A stretch of DNA of 59,512 nucleotides. It comes from an uncultured Enterocloster sp. GTDB lineage: Bacteria; Bacillota; Clostridia; Lachnospirales; Lachnospiraceae. The notes beneath the pieces were generated by a model. It was not told the origin of the DNA. It made no database searches and saw only the letters and a program-made list of their open reading frames with translations. The position numbers and the translations under genes are program-made. The stretch spans positions 1 to 59,512 of the forward strand of contig CALWQV010000006.1 in the NCBI GenBank assembly GCA_944383785.1. The letters are read 5' to 3'. This document shows positions 1 to 9,050 of this stretch, piece after piece; the stretch's first letter is position 1, and each line of letters opens with the position of its first letter.

Positions 1-79
1 CCTCACCAAGAGCAAAATGAGGGAAATACAAAAAAAGAGCAAAGGAAAATAAAAAGCCTATATTTCAAAACGAAAAGGA

Positions 80-133
80 ACCGCTGTAATACCCGCATAG
101 AATGGGCGTTACAGCGGTGTTTCTTTCTTTTTA
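80..133 (+). terminator. Rho-independent terminator of a gene left of the window
   Basis: A 10-bp perfect stem (80-89 pairs with 109-118) is followed on the plus strand by a T-rich tract to 133. It probably ends a gene cut off by the left border, or serves convergently with the response regulator. Positions 1-199 hold no other recognisable feature. Confidence 0.7.
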
Positions 134-199
134 ACTATCAAAGACGGGACTATACACCCCTCATTATTGATTTTCAACACTCCCATTCAGGCTTATGAT

Positions 200-922
200 C
201 TAATATTGAATCATGCTTTTGTTCCTATAGCGGCTATATACATCCTCTAAATATGGTGCAGTAATTGGCACACTCCGGCCATCTTTCATCAGCACAAATT
301 TCTTATTAATCTGCTGTACTGCAAACACATTGATGATGCTGCCCCGGTTACAGCGGACAAATTGCGCGGGAAGTATCCGTTCCAAATCTTTTATGCTGAT
401 CCGTTGTTTCCATAACTGGTTTCGGGTGACAATGTTCATATAATGTTTTTCTTGGCTAAAATACAAAATATCACGGTATGGTATTTCAACCACACCTTTA
501 TGGTCAGAAATCATATATCCGGCTTCTAAATAAATGGAGGCGAGCCGTCCCAGACAGCTGTACACAGCCTGCACCTGCGCGGGTTTACTAATATAATCCA
601 GCGCACGAACCTGATACCCTTGCCTCATATGCATATCATAGCCGGTTAAAAATACAAGCGGTGTCTGATCTCCACTCTCTCTTAGTAATTGCGCTGTTTC
701 AAGTCCGCTTAGCTTCCCACCGAGGCCAATATCCATAAAAATCAGATGGTACTTCAGCTGATACTTGCGGGCCTCTTCCAGAAAGCTTTCCCCTGTTTCA
801 TAGTAATCCTTTTGAATCTTACAGGCAGCATCAGTCTTAACCCGGCTCCACTGATCCAGAATCCCTGCCAACAATGCCTGATCCTTCGGGTTATCCTCCA
901 CAATCGCTACTTTGATCATCAT
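200..922 (-). CDS. LytTR-family response regulator
   Basis: This is a two-component response regulator of about 240 residues. It has an N-terminal receiver domain (MMIKVAIVEDN at the start, phosphoacceptor Asp in LIFMDIGLGG near residue 63) and a C-terminal LytTR DNA-binding domain (HKGVVEIPYRDILYFS through FVRCNRGSIINV). Such proteins bind direct repeats at promoters, often for peptide signalling, bacteriocin or surface functions. I chose the start at 922 because AAGGAGAG lies about 6 bases upstream; the open frame runs on to 1006 but has no ribosome site there. No histidine kinase is adjacent, so it is an orphan within this window. The partner and target are unknown. Confidence 0.88.
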   Translation of the reverse strand: MMIKVAIVEDNPKDQALLAGILDQWSRVKTDAACKIQKDYYETGESFLEEARKYQLKYHLIFMDIGLGGKLSGLETAQLLRESGDQTPLVFLTGYDMHMRQGYQVRALDYISKPAQVQAVYSCLGRLASIYLEAGYMISDHKGVVEIPYRDILYFSQEKHYMNIVTRNQLWKQRISIKDLERILPAQFVRCNRGSIINVFAVQQINKKFVLMKDGRSVPITAPYLEDVYSRYRNKSMIQY

Positions 923-1084
923 AATACTCTCTCCTTCGTTTTCATGAACCGTCCTACAGCTCTTCCTTTCGTACAGTCCCATATATGTAACGTTTGGGGT
1001 ACCCAAAATTGACCGCGCTTTTTTGATTTTAATCGATCATCCGAAGGCGGCGCGAGCAGTAACTTGAAGCATGCGACTAGTGAA

Positions 1085-1133
1085 AAAGGGCTATTGTACC
1101 AGAGATTCAAATCTCTAATGTACAATAGCCCTA
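1085..1133 (-). terminator. Terminator after the CcdA-TlpA gene
   Basis: A long hairpin (AGGGCTATTGTAC pairing with GTACAATAGCCCT, with an inner AGAGAT/ATCTCT stem) is followed by TTTTT when read on the minus strand. It lies about 70 bases past the stop of the gene at 1203. The rest of 923-1202 shows no gene. Confidence 0.8.
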
Positions 1134-1202
1134 AAAAATCATTACAATGCTGTATGCTGTTCTCGTAAATTCCCGGCCAAAATCTCCGGCTCTGCCCGAC
1201 TC

Positions 1203-2570
1203 TTACCGCACCCGCTCCCCTGTCATAGTCTGCTGCACAATGCTCTCCATCATATCACCGCTTATGGCCCCCGGCACATAGCCGAAGACATTTCCCTCGG
1301 TATCGATCATAAAGGTGGTGGGGAAGGCGCTGATGCCGTAGGCCATCAGGGTCTCGCCGGTGGTGTCCATCACAGTAGGGAAGGTGTAGCCGTTCTCCTC
1401 CAGAAACTGGGTTACTTCCTCTACCGTCCCGTCATTGTTATAAGGCTGGTCCTCGGTCTTTGGATTCGCCACGCCCAGGACGATCAGATCCCCCTCATTG
1501 CTGCCGTAGCGCTCATAAAGCTCCTGAATCTCCGGCATCTCGCTCTGACAGGGACCGCACCAGGTGGCCCAGAAGTTTAAAAATACGGTCTTTCCCTTAT
1601 AGTCGGAGAGGGTATGGGAATTGCCGTACTGATCCTCCCAGGTGAAATCCGGGGCGGGGATGGCATCCGGCTCTTCCTGCGAAGCTTCAGTCTGTCCGCC
1701 ATCTGCCGCGCCACCGTCCGCTTCCTGCTCCTGGCCCTCCTTCTTTTCGGCGCCTGGGGCTGTTTCCGTCCCTTCCTCCGGTTCTTCCGATTCCCTGCCT
1801 CCCGCCTTTTCAGGGCCGGACTGAACCCCACTTCCATTTCCCAAGGAGGACAAATAGCTGGTGATTCCGTTCATGTATCCGGTAAAAGTCATGACACCCA
1901 TAAAAATCATCAGAGCGCCGCCGATTTTCACCGTATAGCGCACCACCCTCTGGTGGCTCTTAAAGAAGTCCAGAACCGTGCCCGTGAAAAGTCCCACCGC
2001 CAGAAATGGGATCACAAATCCCAGGGTATAGACGCCGATGAGCCAAAGTCCCTGGGCCTTCTGCCCTGCCGACGATACCATTAAAAGCACGCTGCCCAAG
2101 GTCGGGCCTACACAGGGCGTCCAGGCAAAGCTGAAGGTAAAGCCCAAAATCAGGGCTGTCACCGGATTCATGGTCAGCTTTCCCATCTGGAGAGGCAGAC
2201 GGTGCTCCCGCTCAATGGCCGTCACCTTGCCCAGTACTCCCAGCTGGTAAAGGCCGAAGGCAATCATAATGATGCCGCTGATTCTGGCAAACCATGTGCG
2301 GCTGTTATTAAAGAACCGGCCCAGAGCGGAAAATCCCAGCCCCAGAATCAAAAAGGCGCAGCTGATGCCCACCACAAAAAACAAGGTGTTGACCAGCACC
2401 TTCTTTCTCGGATAAACAATCCGCCCGTTCCCATCCGTCGTTCTGGCCCCTCCGGCCAGATATCCGATGTATAAGGGCACCAAGGGCAGAACGCAGGGGG
2501 AGAAAAAGCTTAAAATCCCCTGCACAAATACGGTCAGCACCGGTACCCCAATTTCTAAATTAAATCCCAT
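1203..2570 (-). CDS. CcdA-like thiol transporter fused to TlpA-type thioredoxin
   Basis: This is a 455-residue fusion. Residues 1-240 form a multi-pass CcdA/DsbD-beta type membrane domain with the two conserved Cys-Pro sites (FFSPCVLPLVP near residue 26 and WTPCVGPTLG near 153). Residues 250-305 are a low-complexity Glu/Ala/Gly-rich linker. Residues 310-455 are an extracytoplasmic TlpA/ResA-like thioredoxin domain with WATWCGPC and the cis-Pro segment FPTTFMID. By family role, CcdA carries electrons from cytoplasmic thioredoxin across the membrane to the attached reductase, which keeps outside thiols reduced. The start at 2570 has AAAGGAG 6 bases upstream. The gene follows the zinc-ribbon membrane protein within 2 bases, so the pair is probably co-transcribed. 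The fused arrangement is seen in other Firmicutes. Confidence 0.92.
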   Translation of the reverse strand: MGFNLEIGVPVLTVFVQGILSFFSPCVLPLVPLYIGYLAGGARTTDGNGRIVYPRKKVLVNTLFFVVGISCAFLILGLGFSALGRFFNNSRTWFARISGIIMIAFGLYQLGVLGKVTAIEREHRLPLQMGKLTMNPVTALILGFTFSFAWTPCVGPTLGSVLLMVSSAGQKAQGLWLIGVYTLGFVIPFLAVGLFTGTVLDFFKSHQRVVRYTVKIGGALMIFMGVMTFTGYMNGITSYLSSLGNGSGVQSGPEKAGGRESEEPEEGTETAPGAEKKEGQEQEADGGAADGGQTEASQEEPDAIPAPDFTWEDQYGNSHTLSDYKGKTVFLNFWATWCGPCQSEMPEIQELYERYGSNEGDLIVLGVANPKTEDQPYNNDGTVEEVTQFLEENGYTFPTVMDTTGETLMAYGISAFPTTFMIDTEGNVFGYVPGAISGDMMESIVQQTMTGERVR

Positions 2571-2572
2571 AC

Positions 2573-2980
2573 TCAGCTCCTTTTAATAAAATCACGCCCG
2601 CATTTTGGGCAGTGTATGCTTACCTTTCCGTGTCCTCTTGGAATCCGCACCTTCTGGCCGCAGCCGGGGCAGCGGAAAATCTTGTATTTTCTCGCCTCAC
2701 CGGCGTCAAAGCGGAAACGCTTAAAAAGCTGCCCGGCCCGAAACAAAAGCCCCTGAAAAGCCTGATTTTCCTGAAAGCGCCGATTGATATTGCGGGACAG
2801 CATGCGGAAATACATATACACAATTCCGATGATTGCCCAAGCTCTTAAAAGGAAGGAATCCAAAAAGATATTCAGCACCAGAAGGATCAGAACCCCGTAC
2901 ATCAGATACTGGTTCAGCTGGTCCATGCCGTAGCGGCCGGTCATAAACTGCCTCAGTTTATCTCTCCAACGATTCATCAT
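2573..2980 (-). CDS. Small membrane protein with C-terminal zinc ribbon
   Basis: The 135-residue protein begins with a basic amphipathic stretch and a hydrophobic region (about residues 25-60, likely one or two membrane segments). It ends in a zinc ribbon with two CxxC knuckles (CPGCGQKV and CPKCGRDF). AGGTGA lies just upstream of tandem ATG codons at 2980 and 2977, so either could start. It is the first gene of a two-gene unit with the CcdA-TlpA fusion; the redox partner and the Cys-rich ribbon suggest a shared job, but that is only association. No named function is recognised. Confidence 0.75.
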   Translation of the reverse strand: MMNRWRDKLRQFMTGRYGMDQLNQYLMYGVLILLVLNIFLDSFLLRAWAIIGIVYMYFRMLSRNINRRFQENQAFQGLLFRAGQLFKRFRFDAGEARKYKIFRCPGCGQKVRIPRGHGKVSIHCPKCGRDFIKRS

Positions 2981-3063
2981 TATTCACCTGCTTTTGTACT
3001 CAAACTGTTCTTTGAGGGTACTATAGAAACGGCGGAATGTCAAGGGGAAGGCTTTTTGGCTCC

Positions 3064-3092
3064 TTGACATCCCCTTTTTTACGTGGTACAAT
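3064..3092 (+). promoter_or_regulatory. Sigma-A promoter of the ABC-F leader transcript
   Basis: TTGACA (3064-3069), a 17-base spacer and TACAAT (3087-3092) form a near-consensus promoter. Transcription would start near 3099, giving a leader of about 270 bases before the ABC-F start. Confidence 0.8.
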
Positions 3093-3155
3093 CCCCACAG
3101 AAACCAAAGAATTTCAAACACATAGAAAGGCGGCTAAAGGAAGCATGTATAACAA

Positions 3156-3254
3156 ATGATCGAAATGCAGCATTTTAATCGGAAAAAAGGGGAAGTTTTC
3201 TCCTGTATTTCCCATGCCATTTCGTTCAGATGTCTTCCGGGCCGCCTCTTTTGA
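3156..3254 (+). CDS. Putative leader peptide of the ABC-F attenuator
   Basis: A 32-codon frame (starts MIEMQHFNRKK, ends LPGRLF) lies between the promoter and the ABC-F gene. AAAGGAAG sits about 14 bases upstream, further than ideal; a four-codon frame starting at 3145 overlaps its start codon by ATGA, so the two may be coupled. The last codons (3244-3252) are exactly the bases that pair with the left arm of the downstream terminator. That is the arrangement expected of a ribosome-sensing leader. No protein homology is claimed. Confidence 0.5.
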   Translation: MIEMQHFNRKKGEVFSCISHAISFRCLPGRLF

Positions 3255-3344
3255 TCTTAAAACGATCTTAAAAAGAGGCCTTTTCACGCGATTCGTGCTT
3301 TAGGCCTTTTTTCATGCCTGCCCGTCTGAAGTCTCATCTGAACG
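3223..3344 (+). promoter_or_regulatory. Candidate transcription attenuator of the ABC-F gene
   Basis: Two mutually exclusive stems share bases 3271-3280. As a terminator, 3271-3280 pairs with 3303-3312 (one G-U), ending in a run of six T. As an antiterminator, 3244-3252 pairs perfectly with 3271-3279. A third long-range pairing joins 3223-3232 to 3335-3344 (10 bp) and can be extended inward through CTTC/GAAG and CGGGC/GCCCG. A ribosome finishing the leader would cover 3244-3252 and allow termination; one stalled earlier would allow read-through. The AGGAGG for the ABC-F gene follows at 3356. Confidence 0.65.
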
Positions 3345-3366
3345 GAAGAGATTTTAGGAGGGATTC

Positions 3367-4797
3367 ATGATGCTATTGCAAGCTCAGCATTTAAAAAAAG
3401 AATACGGAATCCAGGAGGTATTGGATATTGAAAAGCTGGAAATCCAGGATTATGACCGCATCGGCCTGGTGGGCCGAAATGGCGCGGGAAAATCCACCCT
3501 GCTGTCCATTTTGGCCGGGGATTTAGCTCCCGATGAAGGGTACGTCAAACGTTTCTGCCCCATTGCCTTCATCCGCCAGTTCCAGGATGGGGCAGGTGAA
3601 GTCCAGGCCGATTACATCAGCCGCCTGGGGCTAAAGCATTCGGCCATCAAAAGCGGCGGCGAGCGCACGCGGATGGCCATCGGAGCCGCATTTTCCAGGA
3701 ACGCCCCTCTGCTCTTTGCCGACGAGCCTACCACCAACCTGGATTTGGACGGGATTCTCCTGTTGGAAAAAATGCTGTCCGGCTACCCCGGCGCGCTTTT
3801 GATGGTTTCCCATGACCGGGCTCTTTTAGACAAGATCTGCACCGTGATCTGGGAGCTGGATGAGGGGATGCTGCGGGTATTTGAGGGGAGCTATTCCCAG
3901 TGGGTCAAGCAAAAGGAGCGGGAACGGGATTTTAAGCAGTTTGAATACGACCAGTATCAAAAGGAGAAAAAGCGCCTGACCAAAAATATCCGGGAGTTTC
4001 GGGAACAGAGCCGCGCGGTAGGAAAGCCCCCAAAACGAATGAGCAGCAGCGAATGGCGTCTTTACAAGGGAACCGCCTCCATCCAGCAGGGCCATGTCCA
4101 GGCCAGAACCAGGGCCACTTTAAGCCGCCTGGAGCATCTGGAGGAAAAGGAGCGTCCCGCTGATCTTCCGGAGGTTTCCATGAAGCTCCCCCCATCCATG
4201 GAAATCCGGGCGCGAAACGCCATTTCCGTCAGGGGGCTGACTGTCTCCTATGGAGAACGTGAGGTTTTAGCGAATCTGGACTTTTTTCTCCCATCGGGAA
4301 AGCGTACCTTCATCACCGGCCCCAACGGCTGCGGAAAGTCCACCCTGATTAAGGCCATTCTATCCAGGGCTCCCGGCGTATCCATCACCTCCGAGGCCAA
4401 GATCGGCTATCTGTCTCAGGAGCAGGATACCTTAAATCCGTCCAAAACGGTCCTGGCAAACGTTCTGGAGGACGCCGCCTTCCCGGAGCCCATCTGCCGG
4501 GCGGTTCTGGCCAACCTGTCCATGAGCCGCGCCGATATGGAAAAGCCGGTTTCGGTGCTCTCCGGCGGTGAGCGGGTGAAAGCGGCCATGGCCAAGGTGC
4601 TGGTGTCCGGCTGCAATCTGCTGATCCTGGACGAGCCTACCAACCATATCGATGTTTACACCATGACCGGGCTGGAGCGGCTTCTCTCCAGCTACAACGG
4701 CACTCTTCTGGCAGTCAGCCATGACCGGGCCTTCATCCGGAATGTGGCGGATCAGGTTTATGAGATGAGGGACGGAAAATTATTGCTGCGAAATTAA
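3367..4797 (+). CDS. ABC-F ribosomal protection protein (antibiotic resistance type)
   Basis: This 476-residue protein has two ABC ATPase domains and no membrane segments. ABC1 has Walker A GRNGAGKS (36-43), signature KSGGER (95-100) and Walker B LLFADEP (115-121). ABC2 has GPNGCGKS near 315, LSGGERVK near 402 and LLILDEPTNH. The basic, coiled-coil interdomain linker lies around residues 185-270. ABC-F resistance factors of the Vga/Lsa/CplR kind bind the ribosomal E site and dislodge lincosamides, streptogramin A or pleuromutilins. A housekeeping ABC-F role cannot be ruled out from sequence alone, but the attenuator-type leader favours drug-inducible resistance. AGGAGG lies 5 bases before the ATG at 3367. 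No transporter partner is adjacent. Confidence 0.82.
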   Translation: MMLLQAQHLKKEYGIQEVLDIEKLEIQDYDRIGLVGRNGAGKSTLLSILAGDLAPDEGYVKRFCPIAFIRQFQDGAGEVQADYISRLGLKHSAIKSGGERTRMAIGAAFSRNAPLLFADEPTTNLDLDGILLLEKMLSGYPGALLMVSHDRALLDKICTVIWELDEGMLRVFEGSYSQWVKQKERERDFKQFEYDQYQKEKKRLTKNIREFREQSRAVGKPPKRMSSSEWRLYKGTASIQQGHVQARTRATLSRLEHLEEKERPADLPEVSMKLPPSMEIRARNAISVRGLTVSYGEREVLANLDFFLPSGKRTFITGPNGCGKSTLIKAILSRAPGVSITSEAKIGYLSQEQDTLNPSKTVLANVLEDAAFPEPICRAVLANLSMSRADMEKPVSVLSGGERVKAAMAKVLVSGCNLLILDEPTNHIDVYTMTGLERLLSSYNGTLLAVSHDRAFIRNVADQVYEMRDGKLLLRN

Positions 4798-4838
4798 GAC
4801 GCCTGCCTGGTGTATTCTGTCATTCGGCCAGTCCCCCG

Positions 4839-4867
4839 TTGACTTTTGCCCCGGCGGCTGTTATATT
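4839..4867 (+). promoter_or_regulatory. Promoter of the Nim-like flavoprotein gene
   Basis: TTGACT (4839-4844), a 17-base spacer and TATATT (4862-4867) lie about 40 bases ahead of the start codon at 4908. Confidence 0.7.
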
Positions 4868-4907
4868 CGAGTCAAAGTCTACGATTATGATTCAGGAGGG
4901 AATTTTC

Positions 4908-5402
4908 ATGTTTCGAGAGATGCGCAGAAAAAAACAGATGTTGTCCGATGAAGTGTGCAAAGCCGTTTTAAACCGGGGTTCCTGCGGCGTTCTAGCTTTG
5001 GACGGCGATGACGGCTACCCTTACGCCCTTCCCATCAGCTATGTATACGACGGGGAGAAAGTTTATTTCCACTGCGCCAAAAGCGGTCACAAACTGGACG
5101 CCATCCGCCGAAATCCCAAGGCTTCCTTCTGCGTGGTAGACCAGGATCAGGTGGTCCCGGAAGAGTACACCACCTATTTCCGCAGCGTCATTCTTTTTGG
5201 AACCATCCGGATTCTGGAAGATGACAGTGAAAAAATGGCGGCCATCCGGAAGCTTGCCGTAAAATACGCCCCTGAGGACACCGCCGAAAACCGCCAGAAG
5301 GCCATCGACCGGGACTGGGCTCCCCTCTGTATGCTGGAGATGACCATCGACCATATGTCCGGGAAAGAGGCGAAGGAGCTGGTGCGGATGGGGAAAGCTT
5401 GA
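4908..5402 (+). CDS. Pyridoxamine-phosphate-oxidase-fold flavoprotein, Nim-like
   Basis: The 164-residue protein starts MFREMRRKKQ, with a split-barrel FMN-binding core (GVLALDGDDGYPYALPISYVYD, then FHCAKSGHKLDAI). This layout matches the NimA-type branch of the PNPOx-like family, whose studied members reduce 5-nitroimidazoles to harmless amines; many relatives have unknown flavin-reductase roles. The open frame extends upstream to 4839, but AGGAGG at 4894-4899 fixes the start at 4908. It stands alone, with its own promoter and a strong terminator. Confidence 0.82.
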   Translation: MFREMRRKKQMLSDEVCKAVLNRGSCGVLALDGDDGYPYALPISYVYDGEKVYFHCAKSGHKLDAIRRNPKASFCVVDQDQVVPEEYTTYFRSVILFGTIRILEDDSEKMAAIRKLAVKYAPEDTAENRQKAIDRDWAPLCMLEMTIDHMSGKEAKELVRMGKA

Positions 5403-5418
5403 AAGTTGGATCGTGCAT

Positions 5419-5465
5419 GACCGCTCCCAGCCAGTCATATCCTGGCTTCCGGGAGCGGTCTTTTT
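5419..5465 (+). terminator. Terminator of the Nim-like gene
   Basis: A perfect 10-bp stem, GACCGCTCCC (5419-5428) with GGGAGCGGTC (5451-5460), contains an inner AGCCAG/CTGGCT stem and is followed by five T. It may also serve the convergent activase gene. Confidence 0.85.
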
Positions 5466-5477
5466 CCGTATCGCCTT

Positions 5478-8000
5478 CTAATTCGTCCTAGGCACTCTTC
5501 GTCCCGCGTTCCAGGAACCGTAATTTTTCTTTTTCTGCTCTTTTCCCAGATATTCCTCCCGCCCCGCTTTTTGTCCTGCCCCAAAGGCCGCCCCGGCCCT
5601 GGCGTTCATAATCAGCATCTGGAGCCGGTTTTCAATATTGGCAAAGCTCACGTCCGGGTCGTAGTCCAGGGAAAGAATCTGGGCGTCCGGGTAAAGCTCC
5701 TTTAACCGCTTCACAATCCCCCGCCCCACAATATGGTTCGGCAGGCAGCCGAAGGGCTGAAGGATCACAAAGGCCCGACAGCCCTGCTCTCCGTGGTGAA
5801 TGATTTCCGCAGGAATCAGCACCCCTTCACCCGTATCAAAGGTATGCTGGATCAGGCTGTCGCTGGCCTTCACCAACTGAGGAAGGCGGACAGGCGGCAT
5901 ATATAACGGATGGGCGGAAGCGATGCGGTCCGCCGCATCATGGGCCATCTCAAAAATCTGGTCAGCGATCCGGTACCAGGCTTTGTCCTTGATGGGCCAG
6001 TTCAGGTGGTATTCCCGATTCTGCATATCCTTGGTAAAGTAGGTCTTGCGGATTACATCGGTCATATGGGCCTCAATAATCTCGAATCCATTCTTCTCCA
6101 GATAAGCCTCGATTTCATGGTTCGCCCCGGGATGAAAATTCAGCAGATATTCTCCTACAATCAGCACCTGGGGCCGAAGCCTGCTGCGGTCATAGGGAAC
6201 TGCCCTCAGGTAAGAAATCGCTTGGGCAAAACCCTTTTTCGCCCCGGCAATGCCCCGCTTCTCAAGTCCCTGGCACAGGGCGTCCATGCCCCGCTCAAAG
6301 GCATTTTCAGCGCTGCCCGCCTCCAGCTCATAGGGGCGGATCTTTCGCAAAAGTCCCTCCAGGGCGTCGATCATGGGCATAGCGTAGGCGATGCGCATGG
6401 CGGTTATCATGTTCATCCGGAAGCCGGGATGGATCTGGTGAGGATCCTGATCATCGTTGGTCAGAATCGGAACTTGGGAAAATCCTGCGTCGTCCAAGGC
6501 TTTTCTCAGCAGCTTGCTGTAGTGGGTCAGGCGGCAGTCGCCCATATATTTTCCCATGCCGATGGCCACATGGTCCAAGTCATAGCGGCCGCTCTTTAAG
6601 GCTGACAGCGCCTCTCCGATGACCATCTGGGCCGGGAAGCAAATATCATTATGCACATACTGCTTGCCCAGGCGGATGGCTTCCTCCCGTCCAAGCTCCA
6701 AAGACTCTGTCTTTAACCCCTGGCCCGCGAAGGCAGCCGCCATGATGCGGCTGAAGGCATGGGAGGTATTGGGAATCAGCACCACCCGCGCCTTCCGGTC
6801 AGGGGCGCGAAATTTCACCGGATAAGGCTCCGGCAGCTCCCGAACCCTAAGCTTTTCCCCAGTACTTTTGCGGATGGCCAAGGTTTCCAAAAAGGATCTC
6901 ACCCGGATCCGCAAAGGCCCCTGGATGTCGCTCTCATCCAGCTTTAACACCAGCGGCGTTTTCCCGGAAATCTCCTTCATCAGGCGGGTGATCTCGTCGG
7001 ACAGGTAAGCGTCGTGGCCACAGCCAAAGCTTACCACCTGCACGTACTCCAGCTCCGGTTTTGAAGCGGCCAGAATCGCGGCGGAAAGCATCCGGGCATG
7101 GTAATTGTTGACAATCTCCACGGAGCTTCTGCTCAAATCCACCTGCTCCAGGCCGGGAAGAGAATCCGCCGTCAGCACCGGGATTCCCTGGGAAGTAAAG
7201 AGATCCGGCAGGTCATGGTTTACCAGAGGATCATTCTGATAAGGCCGTGAAGCCAGTACCACAGCGAAACCGCCTTCCCGATGAACTCGATCCAGCACCT
7301 CTTTCGCCCTGGCTTTCAGGGTTTTCTTAAACTGCTCCATGGCCTCATCCCCGGCCCGGATGGCCGCTTCCGTCTGGGACGCCGGAATCCGGAACGCCTT
7401 CGCCATATAGGAAATCAGCTGCCGGTTCCGGTCCCTTATGCTGTACCAGTGAAACAGGGGCGCATCGTATGGAATTCCCCATTTTTCCTGAGGTGAGTCG
7501 GAGTTTTCCACCACAAAGGGGTAGCCTTTCACTACCGCGCACATGGAATTGCTGGAGGCTACGGTATTTTCCGACGGCGTAGTGGTAATGGAAGGCATGA
7601 AAATGCGCCCCACCTTGTGTGAAACCAGGTTTCGGATATGGCCGTGAACCAGCTTTGCCGGAAAGCAAACCGTATCCGAGGTCACCGCCTCCAGTCCATT
7701 TTCATACATGGCCCTGGTGGAAAGGTCCGATAGCTGCACCTGAAAGCCAAGGCTCCGCCAGAAGGTGGTCCAAAAAGGAGCTAACTCCCAGAAGGACAAA
7801 ACTCTTGGCAGCCCGATCACCGTCTCCCGCCGGGACACCCCCTGGGCGATCGGGTAATCCTGAAACAGCAGCTTCTGTCTTAAGTCAAACAGGTTTTCCG
7901 TGGCCCTGCGCTGCTTTCCCGCCTCCATCACCTGAGCCCGCACGGCGGCGTCTTTGGGATCTCCCACGATCTCCCCCCGCTCGCAGCGGTTATTGGTCAC
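5478..8000 (-). pseudogene. Acyl-CoA dehydratase activase, C-terminal DUF2229 part (broken gene, piece 4)
   Basis: This is the 3' part of a giant protein that normally carries two BadF/HgdC-type activase domains followed by a DUF2229 region. The visible frame has 840 residues and begins at a GTG inside the conserved stretch NWVTNNRCERG. The same frame extends about 70 bases further upstream through PCPFCVNHCKR, a Cys-rich metal site cut off from the rest by a one-base lesion in the CCCC run near 8063-8066. Intact relatives use ATP and an iron-sulfur cluster to activate, or substitute for part of, 2-hydroxyacyl-CoA dehydratases; the giant version's exact role is not settled. Because the activase domains lie in other frames, this piece alone is unlikely to work. 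Confidence 0.75.
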
Positions 8001-8400
8001 CCAGTTTTTCCCGTTGGGGAAGGTGAGAATGGTGCGCTTGCAGTGATTGACGCAGAATGGACAGGGGAATCCTCCTTCTGCGTATAAGAAAATGTCTCCA
8101 TGGCGTCCAGGCCGATAAAGGTACGCTGCTCCTGCCGTCCCAAAGCCAGCTGCTCTTGCCGATTTTCCTTTGTCAGAATCGCCGCCCCAATGGCTCCCAT
8201 CATGCCGGCGTAAGGCGGACGCACTACTTCTCGGCCCAAATACTGCTCCAATGCCCTGAGCACTGCGTCGTTGCGGAAGGTTCCGCCCTGAACCACAATC
8301 TTATCCCCCAGAGAATCCAGGTTGGAAACACGGATTACTTTTGTAAAAACATTTTCAATGATGGAACGGCACAGCCCCGCCATAATATCCGCCGATGTCC
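7997..8400 (-). pseudogene. Acyl-CoA dehydratase activase, end of second activase domain (piece 3)
   Basis: This is a short in-frame piece carrying the tail of the second activase domain (DIMAGLCRSIIENVFTKVIR, VVQGGTFRNDAVLRALE, RPPYAGMMGAIGAAILT). It leads to the FSYTQKE link that normally runs into the CPFC Cys motif. The piece is bounded on its 5' side by an internal deletion and on its 3' side by a one-base lesion. The frame remains open upstream to 8509, but the residues there do not resemble the family. Confidence 0.7.
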
Positions 8401-9050
8401 AAAAGAAAGGTAAGATCCGGCACATAGCGGGAGGCCGCCCTGGCATGGGCCACCGTTTCCACCGTGTGGTATTCCGCGCAAAAGGCTTTTTCAAACAGCA
8501 GCTCCCCATATCCGGTAGTTCCCACCGCCAGGATCTCCAGCTGGTTTCCCCGCGCTCTCCAGCTGTTTCTAAGATCTAAAAGCGCCCTGCGAGCCACCTC
8601 TAAAGGCTCCCCTGCGTTGGAGGCGTAGAAGGAATCCAAAATATGCTCCTCCTCGTCCATCAGCACAAATTTTGTGGTAGTGCTGCCGGAGTCAATCCCC
8701 AGGTAAGCCCGCACTGGGACTCCCGGCTCTACCTTCCATGTTTTCATCTCCCGGCGGTGGCGAGCCTCAAACTCCTGACGCTCCTTCTCCGAGGCGAAAA
8801 ATACTGGCGCGGACTCTGCCCGACCGTCTTCTCCGCTCGCTTTCATCTGTTCCAAAATCCGCGCCAGGTCAGAGGGATTAACTGCCGCCTCGGCCCCCTC
8901 GAACAGCTCTTTGATGGACAAAGCCGCGCCGTAAGCCACCATAATCTCCGGATGCTCCGGGATCAGGATTTCTTCATCTGAAAGATGAAGGCGCTCCGCA
9001 AATACCTGGATCAGCCGCGGCTCAAAGGTCATGGGGCCGCCCTCAAACAC
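8355..9050 (-). pseudogene. Acyl-CoA dehydratase activase, start of second activase domain (piece 2)
   Basis: This holds the family linker after domain 1 (FEGGPMTFEPRL, HPEIMVAYGAAL) and the beginning of the second actin-like ATPase domain (YLGIDSGSTTTKFVLMDEE, VGTTGYGELL). It runs up to LLDIGG and then departs from the family into a stop. About 60-70 residues expected after LLDIGG, including the two Cys that would hold a [4Fe-4S] cluster in this domain, are absent. The next recognisable residues are in another frame. That points to a real deletion and not only a base-calling slip. Confidence 0.72.

Noticed and set aside
3145..3159. Four-codon frame MYNK as the main ABC-F leader
   Set aside because: AAGGA is only about 3 bases from its ATG and its end does not touch the antiterminator; it may at most aid initiation at 3156.
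5910..6599. 229-codon plus-strand frame inside the activase region
   Set aside because: It lies opposite clear DUF2229 coding sequence; the residues are the antisense of conserved motifs.
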